From the NCBI GenBank assembly GCA_029259995.1, contig JAJDEC010000269.1, positions 1-13,398 on the forward strand: DNA of 13,398 nt, written 5' to 3'. Shown here piece by piece: positions 6,994-13,398 of this stretch. Position numbers and translations under genes: made by a program. This DNA comes from Phycisphaerae bacterium (lineage in GTDB: Bacteria; Planctomycetota; Phycisphaerae; UBA1845; UTPLA1). The notes under the pieces were generated by a model. That model had not been told where the DNA came from. It did no database searches and saw nothing but the letters and a program-made list of their open reading frames with translations. Position 1 is the first letter of the stretch. The number at the start of each line of letters is the position of its first letter.

Positions 6994-8186
6994 TACCTGT
7001 GACAACGCTGGCCGCTGAAATCGAACCATCTCCACCACGTTTCGAGCGAATCGTCGGCGCGTTTCGCGGCGCGACAGCGGGACCGTCTGTTGTTTGCGTC
7101 GCGGGCATCCACGGCAACGAAGTGTCGGGCATTCACGCACTTCGGCGCGTCATCCAGATCCTGGAAAAACGCAATCCCCCCTTCCGAGGTGAAATTGTCG
7201 GCATCGCCGGGAATCTGTCGGCGCTGGAGCGCGGCGATCGATACCTGGCGGAGGATCTCAATCGCGTCTGGTCCGAAGATCGGATCGCGGCAGTCCGGGA
7301 GCTGGCGCCGAATCGATTCACGACGATCGAACATGAAGAGATGTGGGGCCTGCTTTCTGCGCTGGACGACGCGTTCGATCGCTCGCGCGGCGAGTGTTAC
7401 TTCCTCGACCTGCACACGAGTTCCGCCAGCGGCGGCCCGTTCGTCCTCCTGGGCGATACGATTCGCAATCGGAGACTCGCGTTTCAGTTTCCCGTGCCTG
7501 TCATCCTCGGACTGGAAGAAACGATCGACGGCGTGTTGCTTGAATACGTCAATTCGCTGGGGCACGTGACAATCGGGTTTGAAGCGGGCCAGCACGACGA
7601 GCCGGAATCGATTGAGAATCAGGAGTCCGCCATCTGGATCGGTCTCCTGCATTCAGGCTGTATCGACGCGGCGGATGTCCCCGAGGCCGTCGCCGCGCGG
7701 CGGCGACTCACGGAGCGAACCCGCCATCTGCCGCGCATTCTCGAGCTTCGCTATCGGAAGGCCGTATCGCCGGAACAGGACTTCGTCATGCGTCCCGGCT
7801 ACGTCAACTTCCAACCCGTGACGGCGGGCGACGTCATCGCAACAGACAAGGACGGGGATATCCGGGTGGACGAATCCGGGCGTTTGCTTCTGCCCCTTTA
7901 TCAGGGCAAGGGAAGCGACGGGTTCTTTCTGGCTCGAGACGTTCGGCCGTTCTGGCTCTATGTCTCCTCGGCGCTGCGACATCTGCACGCGCATCATCTC
8001 GTGCGAATTCTTCCAGGGATTTATCGTCACAAGTACCAGCCCGATACGTTCGTCGTCAATCGGCGCGTCGCTCGATGGTTCCCCATGCAGATCATGCACT
8101 TGCTCGGGTTCAGGAAAGTGCGTGAGGAAGGCGAGAATCTGACCGTGAGTCGACGCCGATTCGACTTGAAGAGCCCGCACGTCTGA
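6990..8186 (+). CDS. Succinylglutamate desuccinylase/aspartoacylase (AstE/AspA) family zinc hydrolase
   Basis: The product (398 residues from TTG at 6990, 395 from GTG at 6999) belongs to the AstE/AspA family of zinc carboxypeptidase-fold enzymes that hydrolyse N-acyl amino acids. Zinc ligands are His41 and Glu44 in GIHGNE and His142 in LDLHTSS. The general base is Glu198 in GFEAGQH, and the substrate-binding motif DLNR is at 89-92. A C-terminal region (about 260-398, from QDFVMRPGYVNF) resembles the usual beta-barrel extension of the family but continues into a His/Arg-rich tail, making the protein longer than typical AstE. TTG overlaps the preceding TGA by four bases (TTGA), so translation is probably coupled to the ligase gene. 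Context suggests it cleaves the amide made by the ligase, or processes its substrate. An arginine-catabolism role as AstE is unlikely because no other ast gene is present. Confidence 0.88.
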   Translation: MIPVTTLAAEIEPSPPRFERIVGAFRGATAGPSVVCVAGIHGNEVSGIHALRRVIQILEKRNPPFRGEIVGIAGNLSALERGDRYLAEDLNRVWSEDRIAAVRELAPNRFTTIEHEEMWGLLSALDDAFDRSRGECYFLDLHTSSASGGPFVLLGDTIRNRRLAFQFPVPVILGLEETIDGVLLEYVNSLGHVTIGFEAGQHDEPESIENQESAIWIGLLHSGCIDAADVPEAVAARRRLTERTRHLPRILELRYRKAVSPEQDFVMRPGYVNFQPVTAGDVIATDKDGDIRVDESGRLLLPLYQGKGSDGFFLARDVRPFWLYVSSALRHLHAHHLVRILPGIYRHKYQPDTFVVNRRVARWFPMQIMHLLGFRKVREEGENLTVSRRRFDLKSPHV

Positions 8187-8198
8187 TCCCATGGCACG

Positions 8199-9023
8199 TC
8201 AAATCGGAAGCGGCTGGCAGATTGTGCAGATGTGCGTGGATCTCTGGGCGACGATGATGCGTTCGATCGTCGCCTTGCATCGGACGCAGGCTTGCGATTC
8301 ACGACCGTAGATGCGATGCACATTCTGGAACTCCCCCATCGAACCATCGGCCTTCACATAGTCACGAAGCGTCGATCCGCCAAGCCGGACGGCCTTTCGC
8401 AACGTTCGGCGAATACTCGCGGCCAGGCACTTGCGTTCCTCGACCGATAGCGCATTCGCAAGCGTCAACGGATGAATGTGAGAATCGAACAGCGCCTCGT
8501 CCGCATAGATGTTCCCCACACCGGCCAGGGCGCGTTGATCGAGCAACAGCGCCTTAATCGGCCGACGGCCGCGGCAAATCTCGACGAACGCATTGGACTT
8601 GATATCGAGGGCGTCGGGGCCGAGCTTTTCTATGACCTTGTCCGCCTCCGCTCGTCCCTTCGGAAAGTACCAGACGCCGCCGAATCGGCGCGGATCGCGG
8701 AGGCGCATTTCGATCAGGCTGTCAGCGAGGCGGATCGTCAGATGCGTGTGCGGCAGGACGGGCGAATCCGGGGATTCCAGCGTCACGCGACCGCTCATGC
8801 CAAGATGGATCAGGCAGGCGGCGCCGTTCCCCATGATGAGCCACATTCGCTTGCCCTGACGTTCGATGGCCGAGATGCGTTCACCCGTCATCGATCGTTT
8901 GATCGAGGCAACACCTTGGCGGACGAAGTCTCTGCGACCCAATTGGACCGACGCGACGACGCAATCCGTCATCCGCTTCCGCAGGGCACTGGCGATGGTT
9001 TCGACTTCGGGGAGTTCGGGCAT
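8199..9023 (-). CDS. mutM: Formamidopyrimidine-DNA glycosylase (Fpg/MutM)
   Basis: This base-excision repair enzyme removes 8-oxoguanine and ring-opened purines and cuts the resulting abasic site. All hallmarks are present in 274 residues, the usual length. The N-terminus MPELPEVET supplies the catalytic proline (Pro2, exposed after Met removal) and Glu3. Lys58 lies in RQGKRMWL. LIHLGMSGR (71-79), RDPRRFG (109-115) and the helix-two-turn-helix segment LLLDQRALAGVGNIYADEALF (in 159-179) follow. The C-terminal zinc finger has Cys246, Cys249, Cys266 and Cys269, with the lesion-contacting Arg in QRSTHIC (261). It converges with the AstE-like gene across only 12 bases. A TAGAAT box ends six bases before the ATG, hinting at a leaderless mRNA. 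Related plant-type or Nei enzymes are excluded by the start and finger pattern. Confidence 0.97.
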   Translation of the reverse strand: MPELPEVETIASALRKRMTDCVVASVQLGRRDFVRQGVASIKRSMTGERISAIERQGKRMWLIMGNGAACLIHLGMSGRVTLESPDSPVLPHTHLTIRLADSLIEMRLRDPRRFGGVWYFPKGRAEADKVIEKLGPDALDIKSNAFVEICRGRRPIKALLLDQRALAGVGNIYADEALFDSHIHPLTLANALSVEERKCLAASIRRTLRKAVRLGGSTLRDYVKADGSMGEFQNVHRIYGRESQACVRCKATIERIIVAQRSTHICTICQPLPI

Positions 9024-9029
9024 GTCCGG

Positions 9030-9035
9030 ATTCTA
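9030..9035 (-). promoter_or_regulatory. mutM: Possible -10 box for a leaderless mutM transcript
   Basis: Read leftward, TAGAAT (five of six consensus positions) ends six bases before the mutM ATG, which would place transcription start at or next to the A of the start codon. There is no good -35 box and no Shine-Dalgarno sequence. Weak evidence. Confidence 0.3.
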
Positions 9036-9119
9036 TGCGGAATCGCCGTTTTTCGGTTCATCACGGGTTTGCGGGGACCGTTGACGGCTCTTGTCGACTG
9101 GGCGGCTGCATTCCACCGA

Positions 9120-9326
9120 GTCCCGGCAGGGACGACATGAAACTAGCCCAGCCTTTTCAAGGCTGGGATTGCGACGAGCGTTTTTTACGTCTTGCCGTCC
9201 CGGTGGGACGGCGTGAGCCAGGCGCGTGGCACTCATTCCGTCCCTACGGGACGGAAATTGGCATTTGGAGCTGCGTGTCCCAGCGATGAATCGCTGAACT
9301 ATTCTCATTGGATCCCTCCGGGATCC
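9120..9326. repeat. Array of six consecutive short-loop hairpins in the mutM/neu-fusion spacer
   Basis: Within 207 bases there are six perfect hairpins with loops of 2-4 bases. Arms: gtccc/gggac (9120-9133, loop ggca); cccagcctt/aaggctggg (9147-9167, loop ttc); gccgtccc/gggacggc (9194-9212, loop ggt); ttccgtccc/gggacggaa (9236-9256, loop tac); cagcgat/atcgctg (9281-9296, loop ga); ggatccc/gggatcc (9310-9326, loop tcc). Start-to-start distances are 27, 47, 42, 45 and 29 bases. The connecting sequences are not repeats of each other, so this is not a CRISPR array. The 441 bases between mutM and the next start (9024-9464) hold no convincing gene; an 84-codon frame at 9035-9289 is mostly translated palindromes. 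They are probably dispersed intergenic palindromes or a structured RNA. Confidence 0.7.
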
Positions 9327-9464
9327 TTCGCATCGCACAATTCAACTTCCAAAGTGTGATACGCCGTCATCCCGCAGATCCGTGAAGAACCTATTTTTTC
9401 GCGTGCGAAGCCGTTCATTCTGCCATCCTCAAGCTTGGGGGGCAGGAATCTCGATCTTCACAGT

Positions 9465-11273
9465 ATGAACGACACCTTTACGCTCGGCATCATCCTCGCT
9501 CGCGCCGGCAGCAAGGGCCTGTCGCAGAAGAATGTCCTGCCCGTGGCCGGTCGTCCGATGATTGCGTGGACGATCGATACCGCCCGATCCTCCCATCGCC
9601 TCAACGCCCTGTGCCTGAGCACGGATCTTGACGCCGCTGCGGCGATTGGCCGCGCCAAGGGACTGATCGTGATCGATCGCCCGGCGGAACTGGCGACGGA
9701 CACGGCGACCGTTGACGCGGCCGCCCGCCATGCCGTCCTCGAATACGAGCGAATGTTTCAAGCCGTGACGCACGTCGCCCTGTTGTATGCCAACATCCCG
9801 GTTCGTGCCCCGGGCATCATCGACGCCGCGATCGACAAACTGCTCGAAACGAACGCGGACAGCGTTCGCAGCCTGTCGCCAGTGGAAAAGTTTCATCCGG
9901 ACTGGATGCATCGGCTCGATGGCGATCGCATGATTCAGTATCGGAGTAACTCGATCTATCGCCGACAGGATCTCGAGCCGCTCTACGCGCACGATGGCGC
10001 GATCGTTGCCGTCACGCGCGAATCGCTGTTCCGCGTCGACGAAATCGATCCGCATGCATTCTTCGGCCGGGATCGACGAGGGGTCATCTCGGGCGGACCA
10101 ACGATCGACGTGGATTCCGCCGCGGATGCACACGTCGCGGAATCGTATCTCAATCCGAAGCGAGTTTCCGCGGAACCGCATGCATCCCGCATTCTGTCGG
10201 CCGCCGGAGACGGCGTTGAACCCAAGTCGATCGCGACGCTGATCGGCGCGAAACGCCCCTATGTCATCGCCGAAATCGGCGTCAATCACGATGGTTCCGT
10301 CGACAAGGCGAAACGACTGATCGACGCGGCGAAACGGGCCGACGCAAATGCGATCAAGCTTCAGATCTTCTCGGCAGACGTTCTTGCCTCGGCGGATGCG
10401 GCGACATGCGATTATCAGCGCAAACAACCTGGGGCGGCGCTGTCGCAACGAGACATGCTGCGAAGACTCGAACTGCCGGATGATGCACTGCACGAACTTC
10501 GGGATTATGCAAGAGATGTCCGAATCGATTTCATCGCCACGCCATTCGGTCTCGACGAACTGGCCTGGCTCGCAGACAAACTGTGCCCCGAAGCCATCAA
10601 GATTGCATCGCCGGACCTGATCAACGTTCCGTTGTTGGAAGCGGTCTCGCGATGTCGCTGCCCGCTCATTGTGTCAACGGGGGCCTCGGAATGGATCGAA
10701 ATCGAGGCGGCCGTCGAATCGCTTGATCATGCCAGGCAAGATCATCGACTGGCACTGCTCCATTGCGTCTCCTCTTATCCGACGCCGATCGATCAAGTCA
10801 ACCTGTCGATCATTCATCGGATGACAGGCGCGTTCGACGTCCCCGTCGGATTCAGCGATCACACGATCGAAACTGAAACCGGAGCCTTTGCCGTGTTGGC
10901 CGGCGCTGACATACTTGAAAAGCACATCACGCTCGATCGCACGGCGCCGGGTCCGGATCATGCGGCATCGCTGGAACCCACGGCGTTCGCCGATTACATT
11001 CGTCGAGCCCGCGAAGCGCGCGTTCTGCTGGGACGCAGCGATCGCACGTGTCTTGATATCGAGCGAGAGGTCAGATCGAATGCACGCGGGCGCATCGTCG
11101 CACGGCATCGGATCCCCGTCGGAGCAACGATTACGGCGGAGGCCCTCAGCGTACAGCGTCCCGGCGACGGAATCCCCCCCAACGACATCGGCCGGGTTAT
11201 CGGCCGAATCGCGGCGATGCCGATCGAACGTGAAACGCCGCTCGCCTGGAACATGATGTCGACCATCAGTTGA
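9465..11273 (+). CDS. Bifunctional CMP-sialic-acid-type cytidylyltransferase / NeuB-type synthase with SAF domain
   Basis: The 602-residue product fuses two enzymes for nonulosonic (sialic-acid-like) sugars. Residues 1-230 form a NeuA-type cytidylyltransferase: ILARAGSKGLSQKN (10-23), RPMIAWTI (30-37), LLYANIPVR (106-114, where many relatives have QPTSPLR) and a late acidic motif PTIDVDS (212-218). After a linker, residues 264-510 form a NeuB-type synthase condensing phosphoenolpyruvate with an N-acyl hexosamine: AEIGVNHDG (269-277), AIKLQIF (296-302), KIASPD (379-384), LIVSTG (401-406), metal-ligand histidines in LLHC (His433) and GFSDH (His466), and EKHITLDRTAPGPDHAASLEP (in 485-505). A SAF domain follows (540-600, VARHRIPVGATIT, RPGDGIPP). 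ATG at 9465 is chosen over an in-frame TTG at 9435. The exact sugar (sialic, legionaminic or similar) is unknown, and no epimerase, aminotransferase or glycosyltransferase is adjacent. Confidence 0.92.
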   Translation: MNDTFTLGIILARAGSKGLSQKNVLPVAGRPMIAWTIDTARSSHRLNALCLSTDLDAAAAIGRAKGLIVIDRPAELATDTATVDAAARHAVLEYERMFQAVTHVALLYANIPVRAPGIIDAAIDKLLETNADSVRSLSPVEKFHPDWMHRLDGDRMIQYRSNSIYRRQDLEPLYAHDGAIVAVTRESLFRVDEIDPHAFFGRDRRGVISGGPTIDVDSAADAHVAESYLNPKRVSAEPHASRILSAAGDGVEPKSIATLIGAKRPYVIAEIGVNHDGSVDKAKRLIDAAKRADANAIKLQIFSADVLASADAATCDYQRKQPGAALSQRDMLRRLELPDDALHELRDYARDVRIDFIATPFGLDELAWLADKLCPEAIKIASPDLINVPLLEAVSRCRCPLIVSTGASEWIEIEAAVESLDHARQDHRLALLHCVSSYPTPIDQVNLSIIHRMTGAFDVPVGFSDHTIETETGAFAVLAGADILEKHITLDRTAPGPDHAASLEPTAFADYIRRAREARVLLGRSDRTCLDIEREVRSNARGRIVARHRIPVGATITAEALSVQRPGDGIPPNDIGRVIGRIAAMPIERETPLAWNMMSTIS

Positions 11274-11281
11274 CTCGCAGG

Positions 11282-11297
11282 GGCGGCGTCCGCCGCC
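11282..11297. other. GC-rich hairpin after the neu-type fusion gene
   Basis: Arms ggcggcg (11282-11288) and cgccgcc (11291-11297) form a strong stem with a two-base loop, nine bases past the stop codon. No T run follows, so it is not a canonical intrinsic terminator. It could be a factor-dependent terminator, an mRNA end, or another member of the short-loop palindromes seen at 9120-9326. The rest of 11298-11478 contains an inverted repeat ATTGTC/GACAAT (11312-11334) and no evident gene. Confidence 0.35.
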
Positions 11298-11478
11298 AAG
11301 GCGCCTCGCGCATTGTCTGATAACTCCGGACAATCCTTCATCGCTCGGTCTTTCCAACAACGTAATACGCAACATCCTCATGAACTCGGGAACCGCATGT
11401 GCCGATACGGTTTCAGAGCGCGTGAATTTCGCGCGCCGCAGTGAAAAAGCCAAGAAACACTCAGACGCGAGGCCAGCC

Positions 11479-12357
11479 ATGCTTCAAGCCGAACTAACGC
11501 AGGAAACGAAAGCTCTGGTTGAAAACGCCATTGCAGACGTCGGCGAGATCGCAACGCTTCCGGAAGTGACCGTCAAGATCATTGAGATCGTCGAGAATCC
11601 GAAGTCGACGGCCCGCGATCTGCACGATGTCATCAAGAACGATCCCGCCCTGTCGGCCCGCATCCTGAAGGTGGTCAACTCGGCCTTCTACGGCCTGCCC
11701 GGACAGATATCGAGCATCGATCGCGCCATCGTGCTTCTCGGCCTTTCGGCCGTGAAGAACATCGCGATCGCCGCATCGATGACGCATCTGTTTACCGGCG
11801 GCGTGACGATCGACGGATTCAGCGGCGCCGACGTCTGGAAACATTCGATCGGCATTGGCGTCGGTTCCCGCCTGCTCTCCGCGGCGCAGGGACGGCCCCA
11901 GGTTGAGGAGAGCTTCCTCGCCGGCCTGATCTCCGATCTCGGCCTGCTCGTCGAACGACAATTGTTCTCGAACGAGCTTGGTGAAGTCGTCGGAAAATTC
12001 CAGCATGCCGGCGGTCAGTTCTGCGAAATTGAAAGCGAAATCATCGGCGCCGATCATCAGGCATTCGGCATGGCGCTGGCGAAGAAGTGGCGCTTCCCTC
12101 AGACGATCTGCACGACGATCGGCTATCATCACAATCCGATGGCGCTTGCCGAAGTGAATCGCGAACTGCCGGCCATTGTCAACGTCGCCGACATCCTCAC
12201 GTGCAAGGCGGGCATCGGCTTCGCTCAGCATGACAAGAATGCGGAAATCTCGGAAGATCTCTACAAGCTGATCAAACTGGATGCCGCAAAAGTGGATGAG
12301 ATTCTTGACGAGCTGCCCGAACAGGTCTCGATTGCCGAGACGATCTTCGGCGAATAA
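11479..12357 (+). CDS. HDOD-domain signalling protein with altered HD motif
   Basis: The 292-residue product is a single HDOD domain, a family related to HD phosphohydrolases that usually acts as a non-catalytic signalling or scaffold module in bacterial regulation. Recognisable parts are LPEVTVKIIEIVENP (27-41), DPALSARILKVVNSAFYGLP (in 55-74), ISSIDRAIVLLGLSAVKNI (in 77-95), the AGLISDLGLL helix (148-157) and YHHNP (216-220). At the place where the family often shows HDIG, this protein has SDLG (152-155), so the metal-binding histidine is missing and catalysis is unlikely. The ATG at 11479 is preferred because GAGG (11469-11472) sits six bases upstream. An upstream in-frame ATG at 11380 would add 33 poorly conserved-looking residues. 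No linked receiver, GGDEF or PAS domain is present, so its pathway is unknown. It ends 18 bases from the convergent gene. Confidence 0.88.
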   Translation: MLQAELTQETKALVENAIADVGEIATLPEVTVKIIEIVENPKSTARDLHDVIKNDPALSARILKVVNSAFYGLPGQISSIDRAIVLLGLSAVKNIAIAASMTHLFTGGVTIDGFSGADVWKHSIGIGVGSRLLSAAQGRPQVEESFLAGLISDLGLLVERQLFSNELGEVVGKFQHAGGQFCEIESEIIGADHQAFGMALAKKWRFPQTICTTIGYHHNPMALAEVNRELPAIVNVADILTCKAGIGFAQHDKNAEISEDLYKLIKLDAAKVDEILDELPEQVSIAETIFGE

Positions 12358-12375
12358 TCGGCGCGTCGAATTCAA

Positions 12376-13398
12376 TCAGAGCAATGGGCGCAGTTCCCGC
12401 TTGAGTATTTTGCCGGTCGGCCCGCGCGGCAGATCGTCCGAGATGATCACGCGCTTCGGGACCTTGTAGCCAGCGACTTTGTCCCGGCAGAACTCACGCA
12501 GTTCGACTTCCGTCACCTGCATCCCGTCGACCAGTGAAACAAACGCAACGGGAACCTCGCCGCGCGACGGGTCGGGTTGACCGATCACGGCGGCTTCATT
12601 GACGGCGTCGTGCGCTTCGAGCGCGGACTCGATCTCGCGCGGATACACGTTCTCCCCGCCGATGATGATCATTTCCTTCTTGCGACCCGTGATCTGAATG
12701 TAGCCTTCTGCATCGACACATCCCATGTCGCCCGTCTTGTACCAACCGTCGTCCGTCAGGACAGCCTTCGTCTCTTCCGGCTTCTTGTAATAGCCGGCCA
12801 TGACGTTGGGACCTTTGACCCGCAGTTCGCCGATGTCTCCATCGGCCAGTTCGCGGCCGTCGTCGTCGAACGCGCGAATCGTCACGCCGGGAATCGGCTG
12901 GCCGACTTTGCCTTCCCGATGCGCCCACGGCATGCTGAGACTCACAACGGGCGCCGCTTCACTCATGCCGTATCCCTGGAGGATTTCGACATGGAAGCGT
13001 TTCTTGAATGCCTCGAATGTGACGGGAGAAAGCGCCTCGCCCCCGCTGATGGCGTACGTGAGGGACGCCAGGTCCTCCGGCCTGGCGGACTTGCTGCGCA
13101 ACAGCGCCGTGTACATGCTCGCGATGACAAGGACGATCGTGCTCTTCCGATCGCGGATCGACTTGATCATCAGATTCGGATTGAACTTTGGAAGGTAGTA
13201 GACCGTCGCGCCCAGCCGGATCGGAACGAGCAGCATCGCCGTGATTCCGAAACTGTGAAACAGGGGCAATACGCCGAGGAATCGATGCGTCTGATCGAGC
13301 CGCCCCGCTTCAATGCATGCGTCGATATTCGATCGCAGGTTTCGATGTGTCTGGAGAACACCTTTGGGCGTGCCCGACGTTCCGCTCGTATACAAGAG
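12376..13398 (-). CDS. AMP-forming acyl-CoA synthetase (long-chain fatty acid type), C-terminal part, 5' end outside window
   Basis: This is about 340 C-terminal residues of an acyl-adenylate-forming enzyme, which activates a carboxylic acid with ATP and then transfers it to coenzyme A. The ATP-binding P-loop YTSGTSGTPKGV is at the window edge. Then follow PLFHSFGIT, the ISGGEALSP segment, the LQGYGMSEAAPV motif, WYKTGDMG (A7), the hinge region GRKKEMIIIGGENVYPREIE (A8), and the catalytic lysine in GPTGKILKREL near the C-terminus. Motif spacing and the GGENVYPREIE form are typical of FadD-like long-chain acyl-CoA ligases, but the N-terminal substrate pocket is outside the window, so chain length is a guess. 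No carrier-protein domain follows. The first in-window codon is CTC, so the coding sequence is open at the right edge. The gene converges with the HDOD gene. Confidence 0.94.
   Translation of the reverse strand, partial: LLYTSGTSGTPKGVLQTHRNLRSNIDACIEAGRLDQTHRFLGVLPLFHSFGITAMLLVPIRLGATVYYLPKFNPNLMIKSIRDRKSTIVLVIASMYTALLRSKSARPEDLASLTYAISGGEALSPVTFEAFKKRFHVEILQGYGMSEAAPVVSLSMPWAHREGKVGQPIPGVTIRAFDDDGRELADGDIGELRVKGPNVMAGYYKKPEETKAVLTDDGWYKTGDMGCVDAEGYIQITGRKKEMIIIGGENVYPREIESALEAHDAVNEAAVIGQPDPSRGEVPVAFVSLVDGMQVTEVELREFCRDKVAGYKVPKRVIISDDLPRGPTGKILKRELRPLL

Noticed and set aside
5749..7140. 463-codon open frame on the - strand
   Set aside because: It is antisense to the GCS2-CBS gene, whose motifs are unambiguous; its own translation is Arg/His-rich without recognisable domains.
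6732..7652. 306-codon open frame on the - strand
   Set aside because: Antisense to the ligase and AstE-like genes, whose catalytic motifs establish the + strand as coding.
9035..9289. 84-codon open frame on the + strand between mutM and the fusion gene
   Set aside because: Most of it is made of the palindromes of the hairpin array, with no ribosome binding site or family resemblance.
9120..9326. CRISPR array
   Set aside because: Spacing is roughly regular for part of the array, but the hairpins differ in sequence and there is no identical repeat or adjacent cas gene.
9429..10493. 354-codon open frame on the - strand
   Set aside because: Antisense to the neu-type fusion gene, which carries clear motifs over the same stretch.
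11380..11478. 33-residue N-terminal extension of the HDOD protein
   Set aside because: The downstream ATG at 11479 has a well-placed GAGG, while the extension has no predicted structure and would make the protein start far from its domain.

Overview
This 13.4 kb stretch of GC-rich bacterial DNA looks like a chromosomal segment from a planctomycete or a close relative. The basis is indirect: the gene set (a GCS2 ligase fused to CBS domains, a BtpA-family barrel, an HDOD protein, a fused sialic-acid-type enzyme) and intergenic regions full of short perfect hairpins and small dispersed repeats. No rRNA, tRNA, phage or transposase gene is visible, so the assignment is tentative. Genes are well packed and occur on both strands.

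Left part (1-2942): the C-terminal part of an ABC-F ATPase runs off the left edge. A repeat-rich spacer follows, containing a good sigma70-like promoter, then a TauE/SafE-type membrane transporter. After a likely intrinsic terminator and a small cluster of related palindromes comes a convergent BtpA-family TIM-barrel gene.

Middle part (2943-8186): a membrane-anchored protein with a very long acidic low-complexity region is transcribed leftward. Divergent from it is a two-gene operon with a clear promoter. The first gene is a glutamate-cysteine-ligase-type (GCS2) carboxylate-amine ligase carrying two CBS domains. The second, overlapping it by 4 bases, is an AstE/AspA-type zinc carboxypeptidase or amidohydrolase. 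One makes and the other probably cleaves an amide bond. This pair is the best candidate here for an uncharacterised small biochemical system.

Right part (8199-13398): a complete Fpg/MutM DNA glycosylase (leftward) is separated by about 440 noncoding bases from a rightward gene that fuses a CMP-sialic-acid-type cytidylyltransferase to a NeuB-type synthase with SAF domain. The gap holds six short-loop hairpins in a row. Then come an HDOD regulator lacking the usual HD histidine and, convergent with it, the C-terminal part of a fatty-acyl-CoA-synthetase-type AMP-forming ligase that runs off the right edge.

Functional links are clear only for the GCS2/AstE pair. The other genes look like unrelated housekeeping or accessory functions. 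All promoter, terminator and repeat calls were made by eye; family calls rest on recognised motifs, not on database searches.
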